In this document: one piece after another, positions 43,582 to 54,280 of the stretch
Layout of the letters: each line of letters opens with the position of its first letter
How positions within the stretch are numbered: the stretch's first letter is position 1
Source: Dyadobacter soli
GTDB lineage: Bacteria > Bacteroidota > Bacteroidia > Cytophagales > Spirosomataceae
DNA: 64,000 bases
Assembly: GCF_900101885.1 (NCBI RefSeq)
Contig: NZ_FNAN01000031.1
Span: 1-64,000 of the forward strand
Direction: 5' to 3'
Made by a program: the position numbers and the translations under genes
Notes under the pieces: generated by a model
Told to the model about the DNA's origin: nothing
The model's input: the letters and a program-made list of their open reading frames with translations, nothing else
The model's database searches: none

Positions 43582-46344
43582 ATGACACTTTCCAAATACA
43601 ACGAAAAACGCACTTTCGACAAAACGCCGGAACCGAAAGGCGGCGAAGCCGACCAGGTGGAACTCATTTTCGTCATCCAGAAACACGACGCTTCCCGCCT
43701 GCATTACGATTTCAGGCTGGAAATGGATGGCGTGCTCAAAAGCTGGGCCGTCCCCAAAGGTCCGTCGACCGATCCGTCTGTGAAGCGGCTGGCGATGATG
43801 GTGGAGGATCATCCTTATGATTACAAGGATTTCGAAGGTATTATTCCCGAAGGAAACTATGGTGCGGGGACTGTTATGGTGTGGGATTACGGCACTTATG
43901 AGCCATTGGAAGAGGTAGAAAAAGGGAAGTTAAAGGGAGTGAAAGGTAAAAAGGCGCAGGAAAAACTGGCGCTAAAAGAGCTGCATTCCGGCTCGCTGAA
44001 AGTGCGGATGAATGGTAAGAAACTCAAAGGGGAATATGCATTGGTGAAAACGAAAGGCATGGAGGAAAATGCCTGGCTACTCATCAAGCACCGCGATAAA
44101 TATGCTTCCGAGGACGATATTACCGAAAAAGACCGCTCCGCCGTCTCCCGCCGGACGCTGAACGGCATTGAAAAAGCAAGCGACGCGGTTTGGGAAAGCA
44201 ATCACGAGGAGAAGAAATCGTCCAAAACAAAGGCGACCGGCAAAACAAAGGGCAAAAGCAAATCGACAACAGCAAAAGCTTCCAAAACGGAAGCCAAAGA
44301 TCCCGCCGAGGATGCAGCTACCGAAAAAAAAAGTCCGGACGCAGACGTACCGGCGATCCTGAAAAAAGGAAAAAAGCAAAAGTTTCCCGATGACCTGCAG
44401 CCTATGCTCGCCACGCTGGTGGACGGGCCGTTCGACGATCCCGGCTGGGAATATGAGGTTAAATGGGACGGATACCGGGCATTGGCCTACCTCAACAAGG
44501 GCGGGGTGAGCCTGCAATCGCGGAACAAAAAATCGTTTAATGACAAATTTTACCCCGTCTACCAGCAGTTGCAGGAGTGGAAAATCGATGCGGTGATCGA
44601 CGGCGAAATCGTTGTAATTAACGAAAAGGGCCTATCCGATTTCAATGCATTACAAAACTGGCGGAGCGAGGCCGATGGCGAGCTGGTTTACTATGCCTTC
44701 GATATTCTCTGGTTCGACGGCAAAAGCCTTATCCACCTGCCTCTTAGCGAGCGGAAGGCCATTTTGCAAAGCATTGTCGATGAAAACAGCCCGGTACAGC
44801 TCGGGTACAGTGTCGAGGCGGATGGTAATGCATTCTTCGAAGCAGCGCAGAAAATGGGTTTGGAAGGAGTCATCGCTAAAAAATCCGATAGCGAATACTT
44901 TCCGGGCATCCGCACGCGCGATTGGCTCAAAATAAAAATTAACAAGCGGCAGGAAGTGATTATCGCCGGCTATACGCTGAATGAGGGTTCTTCCAAGCTT
45001 TTCAGCGCGTTACTCCTGGCCGCTTATGACAAAGGCGAGCTGCGTTATGTAGGCAAAGTGGGCACCGGCTTCAAGGAAAAGCAGCAAAAGGAAATGCTAG
45101 CGCTGTTCAAACCATTGATTATCAAAAAAAGCCCATTCAAAGAAACGCCGGATTACAACAAACCCTCGCGCTTCCGCCCGAACCCGCCGCACGCGAATGC
45201 GACCTGGCTGAAACCGGAACTGGTATGCGAGATCAGTTTTACCGAAATCACGCAGGATGGCGTGTTCAGGCACCCGTCGTTCGAGGGAATGCGGGAGGAC
45301 AAATCGGCGAAGGATGTGGTGCGGGAAGTGGAAAAACCGGCCGATGAAGTGGTGGAAGAGGTGAATGCAGATGAAGAAACCATCATTAAAAAACCTTCCA
45401 AACCGAAAAGAAAAACACTTTTGAACCCGAAAGAGGAAACGCAGGTGCGCAAAATCAGTGGCCATGAAGTGAAGTTTTCGAATTTGGGTAAATTATACTG
45501 GCCGGACGATAAAATACAGAAACGCGAACTGATCAACTATTACTACCAGGTCGCCCCACTCATTCTGCCTTATCTCGAAAACCGGCCGCTCTCGCTCAAC
45601 CGCTTTCCAAACGGTATTAAGGGCAAGAGCTTTTACCAGAAAGACGTGACCGGCAAAGTACCCGACTGGATCGAAACGACACCTTATGTTTCCGAAGGCG
45701 AGCACAAAAACTTCATGCTCTGCAACGACGAGGCCACATTGCTCTACATGGCCAACCTCGGCGCCATCGATGTAAACCCCTGGAACAGCCGCATCGAAAC
45801 GCCCGATAACCCCGACTGGTGCCTGCTCGATCTCGACCCGGACACGACCAATACATTTGAGCAGGTGATCGAAACCGCGCAAGTGATTAAATCCCTGCTC
45901 GATTCGCTGAATGTGCCCTCCTACTGCAAAACCTCCGGCTCCACCGGCCTGCACATTTACATTCCCCTCGGCGCGAAATACAGCTACGACCAATGCCAGC
46001 TCTTCGCCGAATGGGTGGCGGGCCAGGTACAGCACCGGCTCCCCGATTTCACCAGCGTGGAGCGAATGACCAAAAACCGCAAGGGCAAACTTTACATCGA
46101 TTACCTCCAAAATCGCCCCAAAGCCACACTCGCCGCACCCTACTCGGTACGCCCAAAACCTGGCGCCACCGTTTCCATGCCCTTGCATTGGGACGAGGTG
46201 AAGATCGGTCTGCAATTGAAAGATTTCACAATCTTCAACGCCATGGAACGAATTCAGCGCGAAGGTGACCTATTCAAACCCGTTTTAGGCGAAGGAATCG
46301 ACCTGGAAGAAGTGATCGGTAAAATCGATGTCACCACAGGCTAA
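43582..46344 (+). CDS. ligD: Multidomain ATP-dependent DNA ligase D
   Basis: 920 residues in the order 3'-phosphoesterase, ligase, polymerase. Phosphoesterase about 1-170 ([35 protein letters not shown]); a Lys/Ala-rich linker about 200-265; adenylation domain with catalytic K294 in [11 protein letters not shown] and motifs [24 protein letters not shown] and WLKIKIN; OB fold; a second charged linker about 575-625; primase-polymerase domain from about 635 ([43 protein letters not shown]). LigD seals double-strand breaks in non-homologous end joining with Ku; no ku gene is in the window. Confidence 0.95.
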   Translation: MTLSKYNEKRTFDKTPEPKGGEADQVELIFVIQKHDASRLHYDFRLEMDGVLKSWAVPKGPSTDPSVKRLAMMVEDHPYDYKDFEGIIPEGNYGAGTVMVWDYGTYEPLEEVEKGKLKGVKGKKAQEKLALKELHSGSLKVRMNGKKLKGEYALVKTKGMEENAWLLIKHRDKYASEDDITEKDRSAVSRRTLNGIEKASDAVWESNHEEKKSSKTKATGKTKGKSKSTTAKASKTEAKDPAEDAATEKKSPDADVPAILKKGKKQKFPDDLQPMLATLVDGPFDDPGWEYEVKWDGYRALAYLNKGGVSLQSRNKKSFNDKFYPVYQQLQEWKIDAVIDGEIVVINEKGLSDFNALQNWRSEADGELVYYAFDILWFDGKSLIHLPLSERKAILQSIVDENSPVQLGYSVEADGNAFFEAAQKMGLEGVIAKKSDSEYFPGIRTRDWLKIKINKRQEVIIAGYTLNEGSSKLFSALLLAAYDKGELRYVGKVGTGFKEKQQKEMLALFKPLIIKKSPFKETPDYNKPSRFRPNPPHANATWLKPELVCEISFTEITQDGVFRHPSFEGMREDKSAKDVVREVEKPADEVVEEVNADEETIIKKPSKPKRKTLLNPKEETQVRKISGHEVKFSNLGKLYWPDDKIQKRELINYYYQVAPLILPYLENRPLSLNRFPNGIKGKSFYQKDVTGKVPDWIETTPYVSEGEHKNFMLCNDEATLLYMANLGAIDVNPWNSRIETPDNPDWCLLDLDPDTTNTFEQVIETAQVIKSLLDSLNVPSYCKTSGSTGLHIYIPLGAKYSYDQCQLFAEWVAGQVQHRLPDFTSVERMTKNRKGKLYIDYLQNRPKATLAAPYSVRPKPGATVSMPLHWDEVKIGLQLKDFTIFNAMERIQREGDLFKPVLGEGIDLEEVIGKIDVTTG

Positions 46345-46400
46345 AAGTCAAAATCCTCCTACTTTTTGTTAATAAATAACCAGCTTACCCCCTCATTGTA

Positions 46401-46466
46401 GTAGTAATGTAGGGGTGATTTTTCCGTGAAAACATTTCACTTGTGCAATATGAGGTAGTAATGTAG
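46401..46466 (+). promoter_or_regulatory. Two identical GTAGTAATGTAG motifs upstream of susC
   Basis: The 12-mer occurs at 46401-46412 and 46455-46466, 54 bases apart start to start (about five helical turns), ahead of the -7 candidate. A third identical copy lies upstream of the local regulator gene at 54369. Candidate operator. Confidence 0.6.
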
Positions 46467-46501
46467 TAATGCATTGCTACCCGGAGGCCTCATTGTGCCT
46501 A

Positions 46502-46509
46502 TACCTTTG
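46502..46509 (+). promoter_or_regulatory. Bacteroidota -7 element candidate for the susCD operon
   Basis: TACCTTTG fits TAnnTTTG, 86 bases before the susC start and 36 bases after the second operator candidate. No clean -33 TTTG was found at 19 bases, which would fit an activated promoter. Confidence 0.4.
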
Positions 46510-46594
46510 TCGGCGGTACGCAAGTATTACTTTTTCAATAATTAATTGGGCAAAGATCATTTGCCGGTTCTACTAATTTTTAATACTAACATTT

Positions 46595-49500
46595 ATGAGC
46601 AAAAAATTTGTACTATTATGTAGTGTGCTGATGCTATATGGCCTTGTACAGACCGCCTTCGCCCAGAGCAGGGTCGTGAAGGGCAAAGTATCGGTCAAAA
46701 CGAAGGGCGAAGAGCTGGTAGGCGCTACGGTGGTAGTAGAAGGCACCAACTACGCGACCATTACCGACGCCACCGGTAATTACTCGATCGAGGTGCAGCC
46801 CAACTCCGTCCTCGTAGCTAGTTTCATCGGAATGAACACCCAGAAAGTTACTGTGGGCAACCAATCCGAAATCAATTTTGAACTGGAAGAATCCATCGAT
46901 AACCTCAGCGAAGTGGTGGTGGTGGGCTATGGCGCGCAGAAGAAAAGCGTCGTAACCGGCGCCATTTCGAGCGTAAAAGCCGCTGATTTAGAATCAATGC
47001 CGATTAACCGACTGGAAGAAGCGTTGCAGGGCCGGACTTCCGGCCTTACAATCGCTTCGAACTCCGGCCAGCCCGGCTCAGCCGCGACCGTACGCGTACG
47101 GGGCGTAACGACGCTGAACAACAACGACCCTTTGTACGTAGTGGACGGTGTGGTGGTCGATAACGGTGGTATCGGATTCCTTAACCAGTCTGATATCGAG
47201 TCGATTGAAGTACTGAAAGACGCAGCTTCACAGGCCATTTACGGCGCGCGGGCAGCTGCGGGGGTAATTTTGGTTACTACTAAAAAAGGGAAAGCAGGCG
47301 GTATCCGCGTGAATTACAATGGCTACATCGGCGTGCAGGCACCGGCTAAGAAACTCGACCTGCTCGACGCTACCCAATATGCGACGATCCGTAATGAAGC
47401 GGCTGTAAATGCAGGTCAACCGGCTCCCTATGCTAATCCTGCGGCATTTGGCAAGGGTACCGACTGGCAGGACCTGATCTTTAACAACAGCGCCAAACGT
47501 CAGAACCACGAACTGAGCGTCAGTGGCGGGACCGACAAGTCAACTTTCTATCTTTCATTGGGTTATCTCAACCAGGAGGGTATTGTCGCGACGGATATTT
47601 CCAAATACAAAAGGACGAGCATTCGCCTTAACTCGGAGCACAAACTTGCGAAATGGCTCACATTCGGCCAGAACCTCGGTTACGCGCACGATAAATCCGT
47701 GGGACTGGGTAATACAAATAGCGAATTTGGTGGTCCGTTGAGCTCTGCCATTAACCTTGACCCTATTACACCTGCAGTAATCACTGATCCTGCGGTGGCA
47801 AATGCGGCGCCTTATACCAACAAAGGCATCCGTCGCGACGCGAACGGCAATCCTTACGGCATTTCGCAGGCAGTGGGCCAGGAAATGAGCAACCCGCTGG
47901 CGTATATCCAAAACCGTTTAGGCAATTACAGCTGGTCGGACAATATCGTGGGCAATGCTTACCTGATGGCCGAACCGATCAAAGGTTTGCAACTGAAATC
48001 GACCATCGGTAGCAAGCTGGCGTTCTGGGGCAATGAGAGCTTCACCCCTATTTCGTGGCTGAATGCGGCTTCCATTAATTCACAGACGAGCTTCAACCGC
48101 ACCAACAACCGCCGCTTTGATTACAATCTGGAAAACACCATTTCCTACACCAAAGCATTTGGCTTGCATAATGTGAATGTGCTTTTGGGACAGGGTGCTT
48201 ACCTTGACAACAATACCCGCATGACCAGCGTGACGTTCTTCAACGTGCCTGCGGACAACTTCGACGATGCTTCCCTGAACTTTAAAGTACCTGCCGACCA
48301 ACGCAACTCCGACGGTTCAGAAGGTGCTAATCACACCGTAAGCTCGCTTTTCGCCCGTTTGAACTATGACTATGACGAGAAATACCTCGTGCAGGCATTG
48401 GTACGCCGCGACGGTTCTTCCCGCTTCGGTTCGAACCACAAGTACGGTATCTTCCCGTCGTTCTCACTCGGCTGGGTACTCTCGCGCGAGGCATTCTTTC
48501 CGACCAACAATGCAGTAAATTTCCTGAAATTCCGCGGGGGATACGGCGTGGTGGGTAACGACGGTATCGGCGATTTCGCTTACCTCTCGACCATCGGGAG
48601 CGGCCGTAACTACACCATCGGTACTTCGGGCAGCTACATCATCGGGTACAGCCCCAATGCGCCTGCGAACCCGGACCTGAAATGGGAACAGACCAGCCAG
48701 ACCAACATCGGCTTCGACGCGACGATCTTCAATAATGTGAATGTGACTTTCGAGTGGTTCAAGAAGGCTACCAAGGATATTTTGCAAAACCCACGCATTC
48801 CGGGCTACGTAGGTGCTATTTCGAACCCTGCGGCCAACATCGCCGACATGGAAAACACCGGGGTGGAACTCGAATTGGGCTTCCGCAAGCGTCTCGGCCA
48901 GGTTGATTTCTCTGTGAACGGAAATGTTTCCTATATCAAAAACGAAGTGACCAACCTCGGCAACGGCGTGCAGTACCTTTCCGGCGGCCAGAGCTTCCAG
49001 GGCTCGCCCCCGATCACGCGTACGCAGGTGGGACAGCCGATCAGCTCGTTCTTCGGCTATGTAAACCAGGGTATTTTCCAGACGCAGGAGGAAGTGGATT
49101 CGCACGTTTCCGCCGAAGGCAAAAAGATTCAGCCGAATGCAAAACCGGGTGATTTCAAATGGCAGGACCTGAATGGCGATGGTACGATCACTGAAACCGA
49201 CCGCACGTTCATCGGTAACCCCACTCCAAAATTGAACTACGGCCTCACATTGAATGCAGCCTACAAAGGTTTCGATATCGTGGTATTCGGCCAGGGCGTG
49301 GCAGGTAACCAGATTTTCCAGGGCCTCCGCCGCCTCGACATCGCCAATGCCAACTGGCAAACCGACGCACTCGACCGCTGGACGGGCCCGGGGACTTCTA
49401 CTACTTTCCCACGCATCGTGAACGGCGACCCGAACAAGAATTTCCAGAACCCGTCGAGCTTCTATCTGGAAAAAGGCGATTTCTTCCGCTTGAAAACGCT

Positions 49501-49705
49501 GCAAATCGGCTACTCGCTGCCGAATTCGATCATCAGCAAGGTGGCGATGAAAAAGGCACGTGTGTATGTGATGAGCCAGAACCTGTTCACCCTCACCAAA
49601 TACACCGGCTACGACCCCGAGATCGGCGGAAGCGTGCTCAGCGTCGACAAGGGCATTTACCCGCAGGCGCGCAGCTTCATGGTAGGTTTGAACATTGTTT
49701 TTTAA
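46595..49705 (+). CDS. SusC/RagA-family TonB-dependent outer-membrane transporter
   Basis: 1036 residues. Signal peptide (KFVLLCSVLMLYGLVQTAFAQ); carboxypeptidase-like domain (about 25-110, GEELVGATVVVEGTNYATIT); TonB box region SEVVVVGYGAQKK; plug (about 120-225, VRGVTTLNNNDPLYVVDG, IYGARAAAGVILVTTKKG); 22-strand barrel ending ARSFMVGLNIVF. It imports glycans with the SusD protein encoded 18 bases downstream. The three-Y regulator and GH30 gene beyond it suggest a beta-glucan-type substrate, which is inferred. Confidence 0.94.
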   Translation: MSKKFVLLCSVLMLYGLVQTAFAQSRVVKGKVSVKTKGEELVGATVVVEGTNYATITDATGNYSIEVQPNSVLVASFIGMNTQKVTVGNQSEINFELEESIDNLSEVVVVGYGAQKKSVVTGAISSVKAADLESMPINRLEEALQGRTSGLTIASNSGQPGSAATVRVRGVTTLNNNDPLYVVDGVVVDNGGIGFLNQSDIESIEVLKDAASQAIYGARAAAGVILVTTKKGKAGGIRVNYNGYIGVQAPAKKLDLLDATQYATIRNEAAVNAGQPAPYANPAAFGKGTDWQDLIFNNSAKRQNHELSVSGGTDKSTFYLSLGYLNQEGIVATDISKYKRTSIRLNSEHKLAKWLTFGQNLGYAHDKSVGLGNTNSEFGGPLSSAINLDPITPAVITDPAVANAAPYTNKGIRRDANGNPYGISQAVGQEMSNPLAYIQNRLGNYSWSDNIVGNAYLMAEPIKGLQLKSTIGSKLAFWGNESFTPISWLNAASINSQTSFNRTNNRRFDYNLENTISYTKAFGLHNVNVLLGQGAYLDNNTRMTSVTFFNVPADNFDDASLNFKVPADQRNSDGSEGANHTVSSLFARLNYDYDEKYLVQALVRRDGSSRFGSNHKYGIFPSFSLGWVLSREAFFPTNNAVNFLKFRGGYGVVGNDGIGDFAYLSTIGSGRNYTIGTSGSYIIGYSPNAPANPDLKWEQTSQTNIGFDATIFNNVNVTFEWFKKATKDILQNPRIPGYVGAISNPAANIADMENTGVELELGFRKRLGQVDFSVNGNVSYIKNEVTNLGNGVQYLSGGQSFQGSPPITRTQVGQPISSFFGYVNQGIFQTQEEVDSHVSAEGKKIQPNAKPGDFKWQDLNGDGTITETDRTFIGNPTPKLNYGLTLNAAYKGFDIVVFGQGVAGNQIFQGLRRLDIANANWQTDALDRWTGPGTSTTFPRIVNGDPNKNFQNPSSFYLEKGDFFRLKTLQIGYSLPNSIISKVAMKKARVYVMSQNLFTLTKYTGYDPEIGGSVLSVDKGIYPQARSFMVGLNIVF

Positions 49706-49723
49706 TTGATTAATACGAATAAA

Positions 49724-51253
49724 ATGAAATTGAGATATAACAAATTCGTGACTGCCCTGGCATTTACCGCCGGTTTGCAGCTCATGTCCTGCTCCGACAG
49801 CTTCCTCGACGTGAAACCCAAGGGCCTCAACCTCGAAGCGAACTACTACCGCAACCAGGAAGAGGCGTTCAACGGCCTGGTGGCGGCTTACGATGTGGTG
49901 GGCTGGCAGGGTAACGGCTACGTTTCCACCATCGCCACGATGAATGCGGCTTCCGACGACCATTTCGCGGGCGGCGGCGGCCCGAGCGACATCATGGATT
50001 TCCAGGTCATTTCCAACTATACCCTAAACCCGACCACCGGACCACAGGGAGAACTATGGAGAAAAGGCTTCTCGGGCGTGTTCCGCACGAATGCCATTCT
50101 CGAAAAGCTTCCTGGGGTACCGATGGATGAGACGCTCAAAAAGCGCTACACGGCCGAAGCGAAGTTCCTGCGCGGGTATTTCTATTTCGAGCTGGTGAGG
50201 CTGTTCAAGAACGTACCGCTGTTCACCCGCACCATTTCCACCCAGGAAATGTACGACGTGCTGCAAGCGGCCCCGGCGGAAGTTTATGCTCAGGTCGAAA
50301 AAGATCTGTCGGAGTCGATCGCTGACTTGCCGGTTACTATCAATGTAGCAACGGAAGCTGGCCGTGTAGGACAAGGTGCGGCGCATGCGATTTTGGGTAA
50401 AGTCTATTTGTATCAAAATAAATTCGCGCAGGCTGCGCAGGAACTGGCGAAAGTGAACGGTACGCCCGGCGGTAACAACCAGTATGGCTATAAGCTGCTC
50501 GACAATTTCGGCGATCTTTTCAAGACGAAGAACAAGTTCAACAGCGAATCCATTTTTGAACTTTCCTATACCAATACCTCTGCCGGAGGATGGAGCTGCG
50601 TGTCGTGTACGGAAGGTAATGTGATGAACATCATTACCGGCCCGCGCGGCTACAACCGCAAGTCGGACTCGGCGCCGGATTACGTTTCAGGATGGAGCTT
50701 CCTGCCGGTAACGCCGTCGCTATTTGAAGCGATCCATTTCGACCCGCGCTACAAAGCGACCGTGGCCAACCTCGACAGCCTTGAAAAAGCGGGCGTCGTA
50801 GCGTACGAGAAGGGTTATATGAACACGGGTTATTTCCTTGAAAAATTTGCAGGAAGGCAGTCCGACCGTTGGACAGGCGCCGGTGCTCCCGAGCTCAACT
50901 TCCCGCAGAATATGTACGATACCCGCCTGGCCGACACCTACCTGCTGGAAGCCGAGGCCCTCGTACGCGGGTCGGGCGACCTTACCCGCGCCGCTGCGCT
51001 CCTGAACGCGGTACGCGCACGTGTAGGCCTGAAACCAGTGGCTGCGACATTTGAAAACATTAAAAAAGAACGCCGCCTCGAACTCGCGGGTGAAGGCCAC
51101 CGCTGGATGGACCTCGTGCGATGGGGTGACGCGGCAGCCGTGCTCGGACCGAAAGGCTTCGTGGCAGGCAAACACGAAATTCTTCCGATTCCTTTGCTGG
51201 AACTGGAAAATACGAAAATCGAGCAGAGTAAAGAATGGGGCGGGACCAGGTAG
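49724..51253 (+). CDS. SusD/RagB-family surface glycan-binding lipoprotein
   Basis: 509 residues from MKLRYNKFVTALAFTAGLQL, with lipoprotein Cys in LMSCSDSFLDVKPKG; the TTG six codons upstream is not needed. Helical TPR-like parts (RTNAILEKLPGVPMDETLKK, AKFLRGYFYFELVRLFKNVP) and the C-terminal RRLELAGEGHRWMDLVRWGD are SusD hallmarks. It caps the SusC transporter and captures glycan. The operon ends with the terminator at 51274. Confidence 0.93.
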   Translation: MKLRYNKFVTALAFTAGLQLMSCSDSFLDVKPKGLNLEANYYRNQEEAFNGLVAAYDVVGWQGNGYVSTIATMNAASDDHFAGGGGPSDIMDFQVISNYTLNPTTGPQGELWRKGFSGVFRTNAILEKLPGVPMDETLKKRYTAEAKFLRGYFYFELVRLFKNVPLFTRTISTQEMYDVLQAAPAEVYAQVEKDLSESIADLPVTINVATEAGRVGQGAAHAILGKVYLYQNKFAQAAQELAKVNGTPGGNNQYGYKLLDNFGDLFKTKNKFNSESIFELSYTNTSAGGWSCVSCTEGNVMNIITGPRGYNRKSDSAPDYVSGWSFLPVTPSLFEAIHFDPRYKATVANLDSLEKAGVVAYEKGYMNTGYFLEKFAGRQSDRWTGAGAPELNFPQNMYDTRLADTYLLEAEALVRGSGDLTRAAALLNAVRARVGLKPVAATFENIKKERRLELAGEGHRWMDLVRWGDAAAVLGPKGFVAGKHEILPIPLLELENTKIEQSKEWGGTR

Positions 51254-51273
51254 CGGTCTCATACCCAGATCAG

Positions 51274-51308
51274 AAAGGCTTGGAGCTTTGCTCTAAGCCT
51301 TTTCTTTT
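51274..51308 (+). terminator. Terminator of the susCD operon, lying across the 3' end of the convergent regulator gene
   Basis: AAAGGCTTGGAGC, TTT loop, GCTCTAAGCCTTT (one G-T pair), then TCTTTT. The regulator's stop codon (51293-51295) and last codons are inside the hairpin, which can also act on the minus strand because AGAAA precedes it. Confidence 0.75.
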
Positions 51309-54280
51309 GACTCGTCGAGATGAAAACCGAGAAAGAAATTGAACATATTCACATCGGTCGGCAGCTGTAATTTCTTGCGCAGGCGATAGCGGCTTACCTC
51401 CACCCCTCTCAGCGAAATATTCATAAGCTGCGCGATTTCCTTGCTGGAAAGGTTCATGCGCAGGTAAGCGGCCATTTTCAGTTCGTTGGCGGTCAGGTTC
51501 GGGTATTTTTCCTTTAATGCAATGAGGAAGTTGCTGTGCACGCTATCGAAGTGCTTGGAGAACTGGCCCCAGTCCTTATCCACCTTGTTTTCGTCGCCAA
51601 CGACCTTGATCATCTTTTTCAAATCATCGTTAATCTTATCATCCTCAGCACTTTTGGTAATTTTAACCAGGTCGGTTTTGAGTTTCGAGAGCAGCTCAGC
51701 CTTTTGCACCAAATGCATGGCCGACGTCGCCAGATCCGTGTTTTTGTGCAGGATTTCGGCTTCCAGCTTTTCGTTTTTGAGCTTGATGATTTCCTTTTCG
51801 TTCTTTTCGAGTTCCAGCTGGTGCAGGTATTGCAGGCGTTTTTGTTCTTCCAAATGCATTTGCTGCTGTTGCAGGAAGCGCTTTTCCTGCCATTTGTAAA
51901 ACAGCCAGGCCAGCCCGAGAATCAGCACGCCGTAAGCCAGATACGCCCAGATCGACTGGTACCAGGGCGGCAGGATCACAAACGAGTAACCCGCTGCTTC
52001 CGACTCGCTGCCGAAATTATTCCGCGCCTTCACTTTGAAAGTATAATGCCCCGGCGGCAAATGCGTGTATTCCTTCGCACTCCGCGCCGACCAGTTGGAC
52101 CAGTTGCTGTCAAATCCTTCCAGAAAATAGGCGTACTCGATGCTCGACTGCTGGCTGAACAATGTCGAAGAAAACTCAAAACCCACTGAATTCAAGCGGT
52201 TTGTAATGCGGGGAATCTGTTCGTCGGTCTGTTTTTTCAAATCATTAATTTCCCCGAAATACCCCCCAAAAAGCAACGAGTCGGTACCGAACGACCGCAT
52301 TGCGCTGATCTGCACGGCAATACGGCTCTTGTTCTGTTTGTACTTTTTGTAATTGATATGGTAAATGCCTTTCTCGCCGCCGATAAGGATGTTTTCTTCA
52401 TTTAACGGGTGAATGTATTCGAAACCGGAGACCATTTTGTGGTTGATTTCGGGAAGGAAAATAATCTTGGGACTACCGCCGCTCATATCTACCACACCCA
52501 GCTCCTTCCCGCGTACAAACCAGACGTTACCCGCCTGATCTTCTTTCAGATAGCGCACACCGAGATTTTGGAATATCCCATTGTAGTACGCCGATGCCGT
52601 AAACCGGTCGGTCGCCGCATTGTATTCGTAAATGCCCTTTTCGGTAGCGACCAGGATCTTGTTCTTGACTTTATAAATGTAATTGTGGTTGAGCGAAAGC
52701 GGCAGGCCGTCCTTGTGCGTATACAGCCGCGCCTGCGACGGTGCGCCGCCCGACGGCACGCCGCCCGACGGATCGCCGCCTGACGGATCGCCGCTTGAAT
52801 GCTCACTGTCCGGCAGCGTCACCTTGTACACCCCGCGGTAAGGATGCGACGTCCAGATTACATTCTCCTCACGCGCATCCGTACTCAGGAAACGCGCGGC
52901 CACATCGAACCCTTCGACCCGACCCACCGGCCGGAATGTACTGCCATTATATTCCAGGAAATTGATGCCGTTGTAGTTCCCTACTGCCACTTTCGTGACC
53001 GGGTAAATCCGGGAAAGCGGCAAAAAGCCCCAGAAGCCATTTCGCTTTTCAACCGGCCGGGCCTGATTACCCTCCACCTCAAAAATACCCTCGTGGTGTG
53101 CCATCAGCAGCTTCCCGTTGATTTCCGAAAGTCCCCATACCTGCCCGCGCGAATGCGCTACAAAACTGAATGTGCCTTTCACATAGCTCAGGTCGCTGAA
53201 CTGCCCCACCGCCACCGAATACAGGCCGTTGGAAGTACCTACGTACAGGCGGCCCTTATGAATCAGCGACGCATAACCTGCCTCGTCCTTGGTTGCGGCC
53301 GGGTACATCGTCTTAATGGCATTGTCGTAAGCGATGAAGTCGATACCGTTGTCGAGGCCCAGCCAGAGGTTTTTGTCCCGGTCGCGGAAAACACTGAGGA
53401 CGTTGTTATTTTGCAAACCATCCGCGCGTGCGAACCGGTGAACGAACTCGCCTTCATTCGTGACGATGTAGCAGCCGCCCAGGCTCGTTGCGAGCGCAAT
53501 CAGTTTTTCGTTCACCCGCGTCGCGGCATATATCCGCTCGCTTTTGACCTGATCAATAAACGCGGATTGCAGGCGCGTGGCGCGGTCGCCGGAAAGCCGG
53601 TACAGGCCAGCATCCATGGTAACGAGCAGCGCATGCTCTTTATCGACGGACAGGAGACTCGTGGTTAGGTATTCAGAAGGGAGCTCACCAGCAGTGATCC
53701 ACGGTACCCAACGGCCATTATCGTACCTCAGCAGCCCGCTAGCCGCATCCTGCGCCACAGCAATGCCATTACAAACGCCCATAAAGCGCCAATGCGAACC
53801 GCCGCTGAATACGCTGACGGCATTGTCTTCATACACAAAAATGCGGTTGCTGGCCCTGAAAAAGACGCTGCCGTTAAGCACTGCCACATTCCAGATGTCG
53901 GCAAAACTGCGGTCGCGCTCGTGTACGAGGTTACGCAGGGACACATAATGCAAAACACCGCGCTTGTCGGGCGTGAAGTAGCCGAATTCGTTCTCGCCGC
54001 CAATGTAAATGCGGTTATCCGCCCCGATTTCCAGCGAGCGGACTTTGGTTTTGTTGGGTAATGGGTACGTCCGCCAGTAAATGCCGTCGAAAGTCAGCAG
54101 CCCTTCGTTGTTCGCAAAATACATCACACCGTTCCGGCCCTGGCGGATCGCCCAGTTCTGTGTTCCGGCGTGGTATGTTTGTTTGGAATAGTTGACTACC
54201 TCGGGCAGGCCGATGGTGTTCTGTGCGTACAGCCGTTGCACAAAAAGCACCAGAAACAGGAAAACAGCTATGTGTATCAT
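51293..54280 (-). CDS. Membrane-bound two-component-like regulator: beta-propeller, three-Y domain, LuxR helix-turn-helix
   Basis: About 995 residues from MIHIAVFLFLVLFVQRLYAQ, a signal peptide; the frame is open to 54460 but the upstream part lacks signal character. Periplasmic part: reg_prop-type propeller blades (NLWLGLDNGIDFIAY, NVWFVRGKELGVVD) and a Y_Y_Y domain (YAYFLEGFDSNWSNWSARSA, YTFKVKARNNFG). One membrane helix (IWAYLAYGVLILGLAWLFYK), a long coiled coil, and a LuxR helix-turn-helix (LTANELKMAAYLRMNLSSKE). There is no kinase or receiver domain: a single-protein transmembrane regulator. It is probably the sensor for the flanking susCD and GH30 genes. Confidence 0.88.
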   Translation of the reverse strand: MIHIAVFLFLVLFVQRLYAQNTIGLPEVVNYSKQTYHAGTQNWAIRQGRNGVMYFANNEGLLTFDGIYWRTYPLPNKTKVRSLEIGADNRIYIGGENEFGYFTPDKRGVLHYVSLRNLVHERDRSFADIWNVAVLNGSVFFRASNRIFVYEDNAVSVFSGGSHWRFMGVCNGIAVAQDAASGLLRYDNGRWVPWITAGELPSEYLTTSLLSVDKEHALLVTMDAGLYRLSGDRATRLQSAFIDQVKSERIYAATRVNEKLIALATSLGGCYIVTNEGEFVHRFARADGLQNNNVLSVFRDRDKNLWLGLDNGIDFIAYDNAIKTMYPAATKDEAGYASLIHKGRLYVGTSNGLYSVAVGQFSDLSYVKGTFSFVAHSRGQVWGLSEINGKLLMAHHEGIFEVEGNQARPVEKRNGFWGFLPLSRIYPVTKVAVGNYNGINFLEYNGSTFRPVGRVEGFDVAARFLSTDAREENVIWTSHPYRGVYKVTLPDSEHSSGDPSGGDPSGGVPSGGAPSQARLYTHKDGLPLSLNHNYIYKVKNKILVATEKGIYEYNAATDRFTASAYYNGIFQNLGVRYLKEDQAGNVWFVRGKELGVVDMSGGSPKIIFLPEINHKMVSGFEYIHPLNEENILIGGEKGIYHINYKKYKQNKSRIAVQISAMRSFGTDSLLFGGYFGEINDLKKQTDEQIPRITNRLNSVGFEFSSTLFSQQSSIEYAYFLEGFDSNWSNWSARSAKEYTHLPPGHYTFKVKARNNFGSESEAAGYSFVILPPWYQSIWAYLAYGVLILGLAWLFYKWQEKRFLQQQQMHLEEQKRLQYLHQLELEKNEKEIIKLKNEKLEAEILHKNTDLATSAMHLVQKAELLSKLKTDLVKITKSAEDDKINDDLKKMIKVVGDENKVDKDWGQFSKHFDSVHSNFLIALKEKYPNLTANELKMAAYLRMNLSSKEIAQLMNISLRGVEVSRYRLRKKLQLPTDVNMFNFFLGFHLDESKEKA
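52740..52799. repeat. In-frame 15-base minisatellite, four units
   Basis: Four consecutive 15-base units of the type GGATCGCCGCCTGAC inside the regulator gene encode a Gly/Ser/Pro-rich loop (PSGGDPSGGVPSGGAPS) in the propeller region. Units 1 and 2 and units 3 and 4 are the most alike. Copy-number change would not alter the frame. Confidence 0.85.

Noticed and set aside
46595-49963. Long minus-strand open frame covering the susC 3' end (48464-49963)
   Set aside because: It is the antisense shadow of a clear SusC and SusD reading frame.
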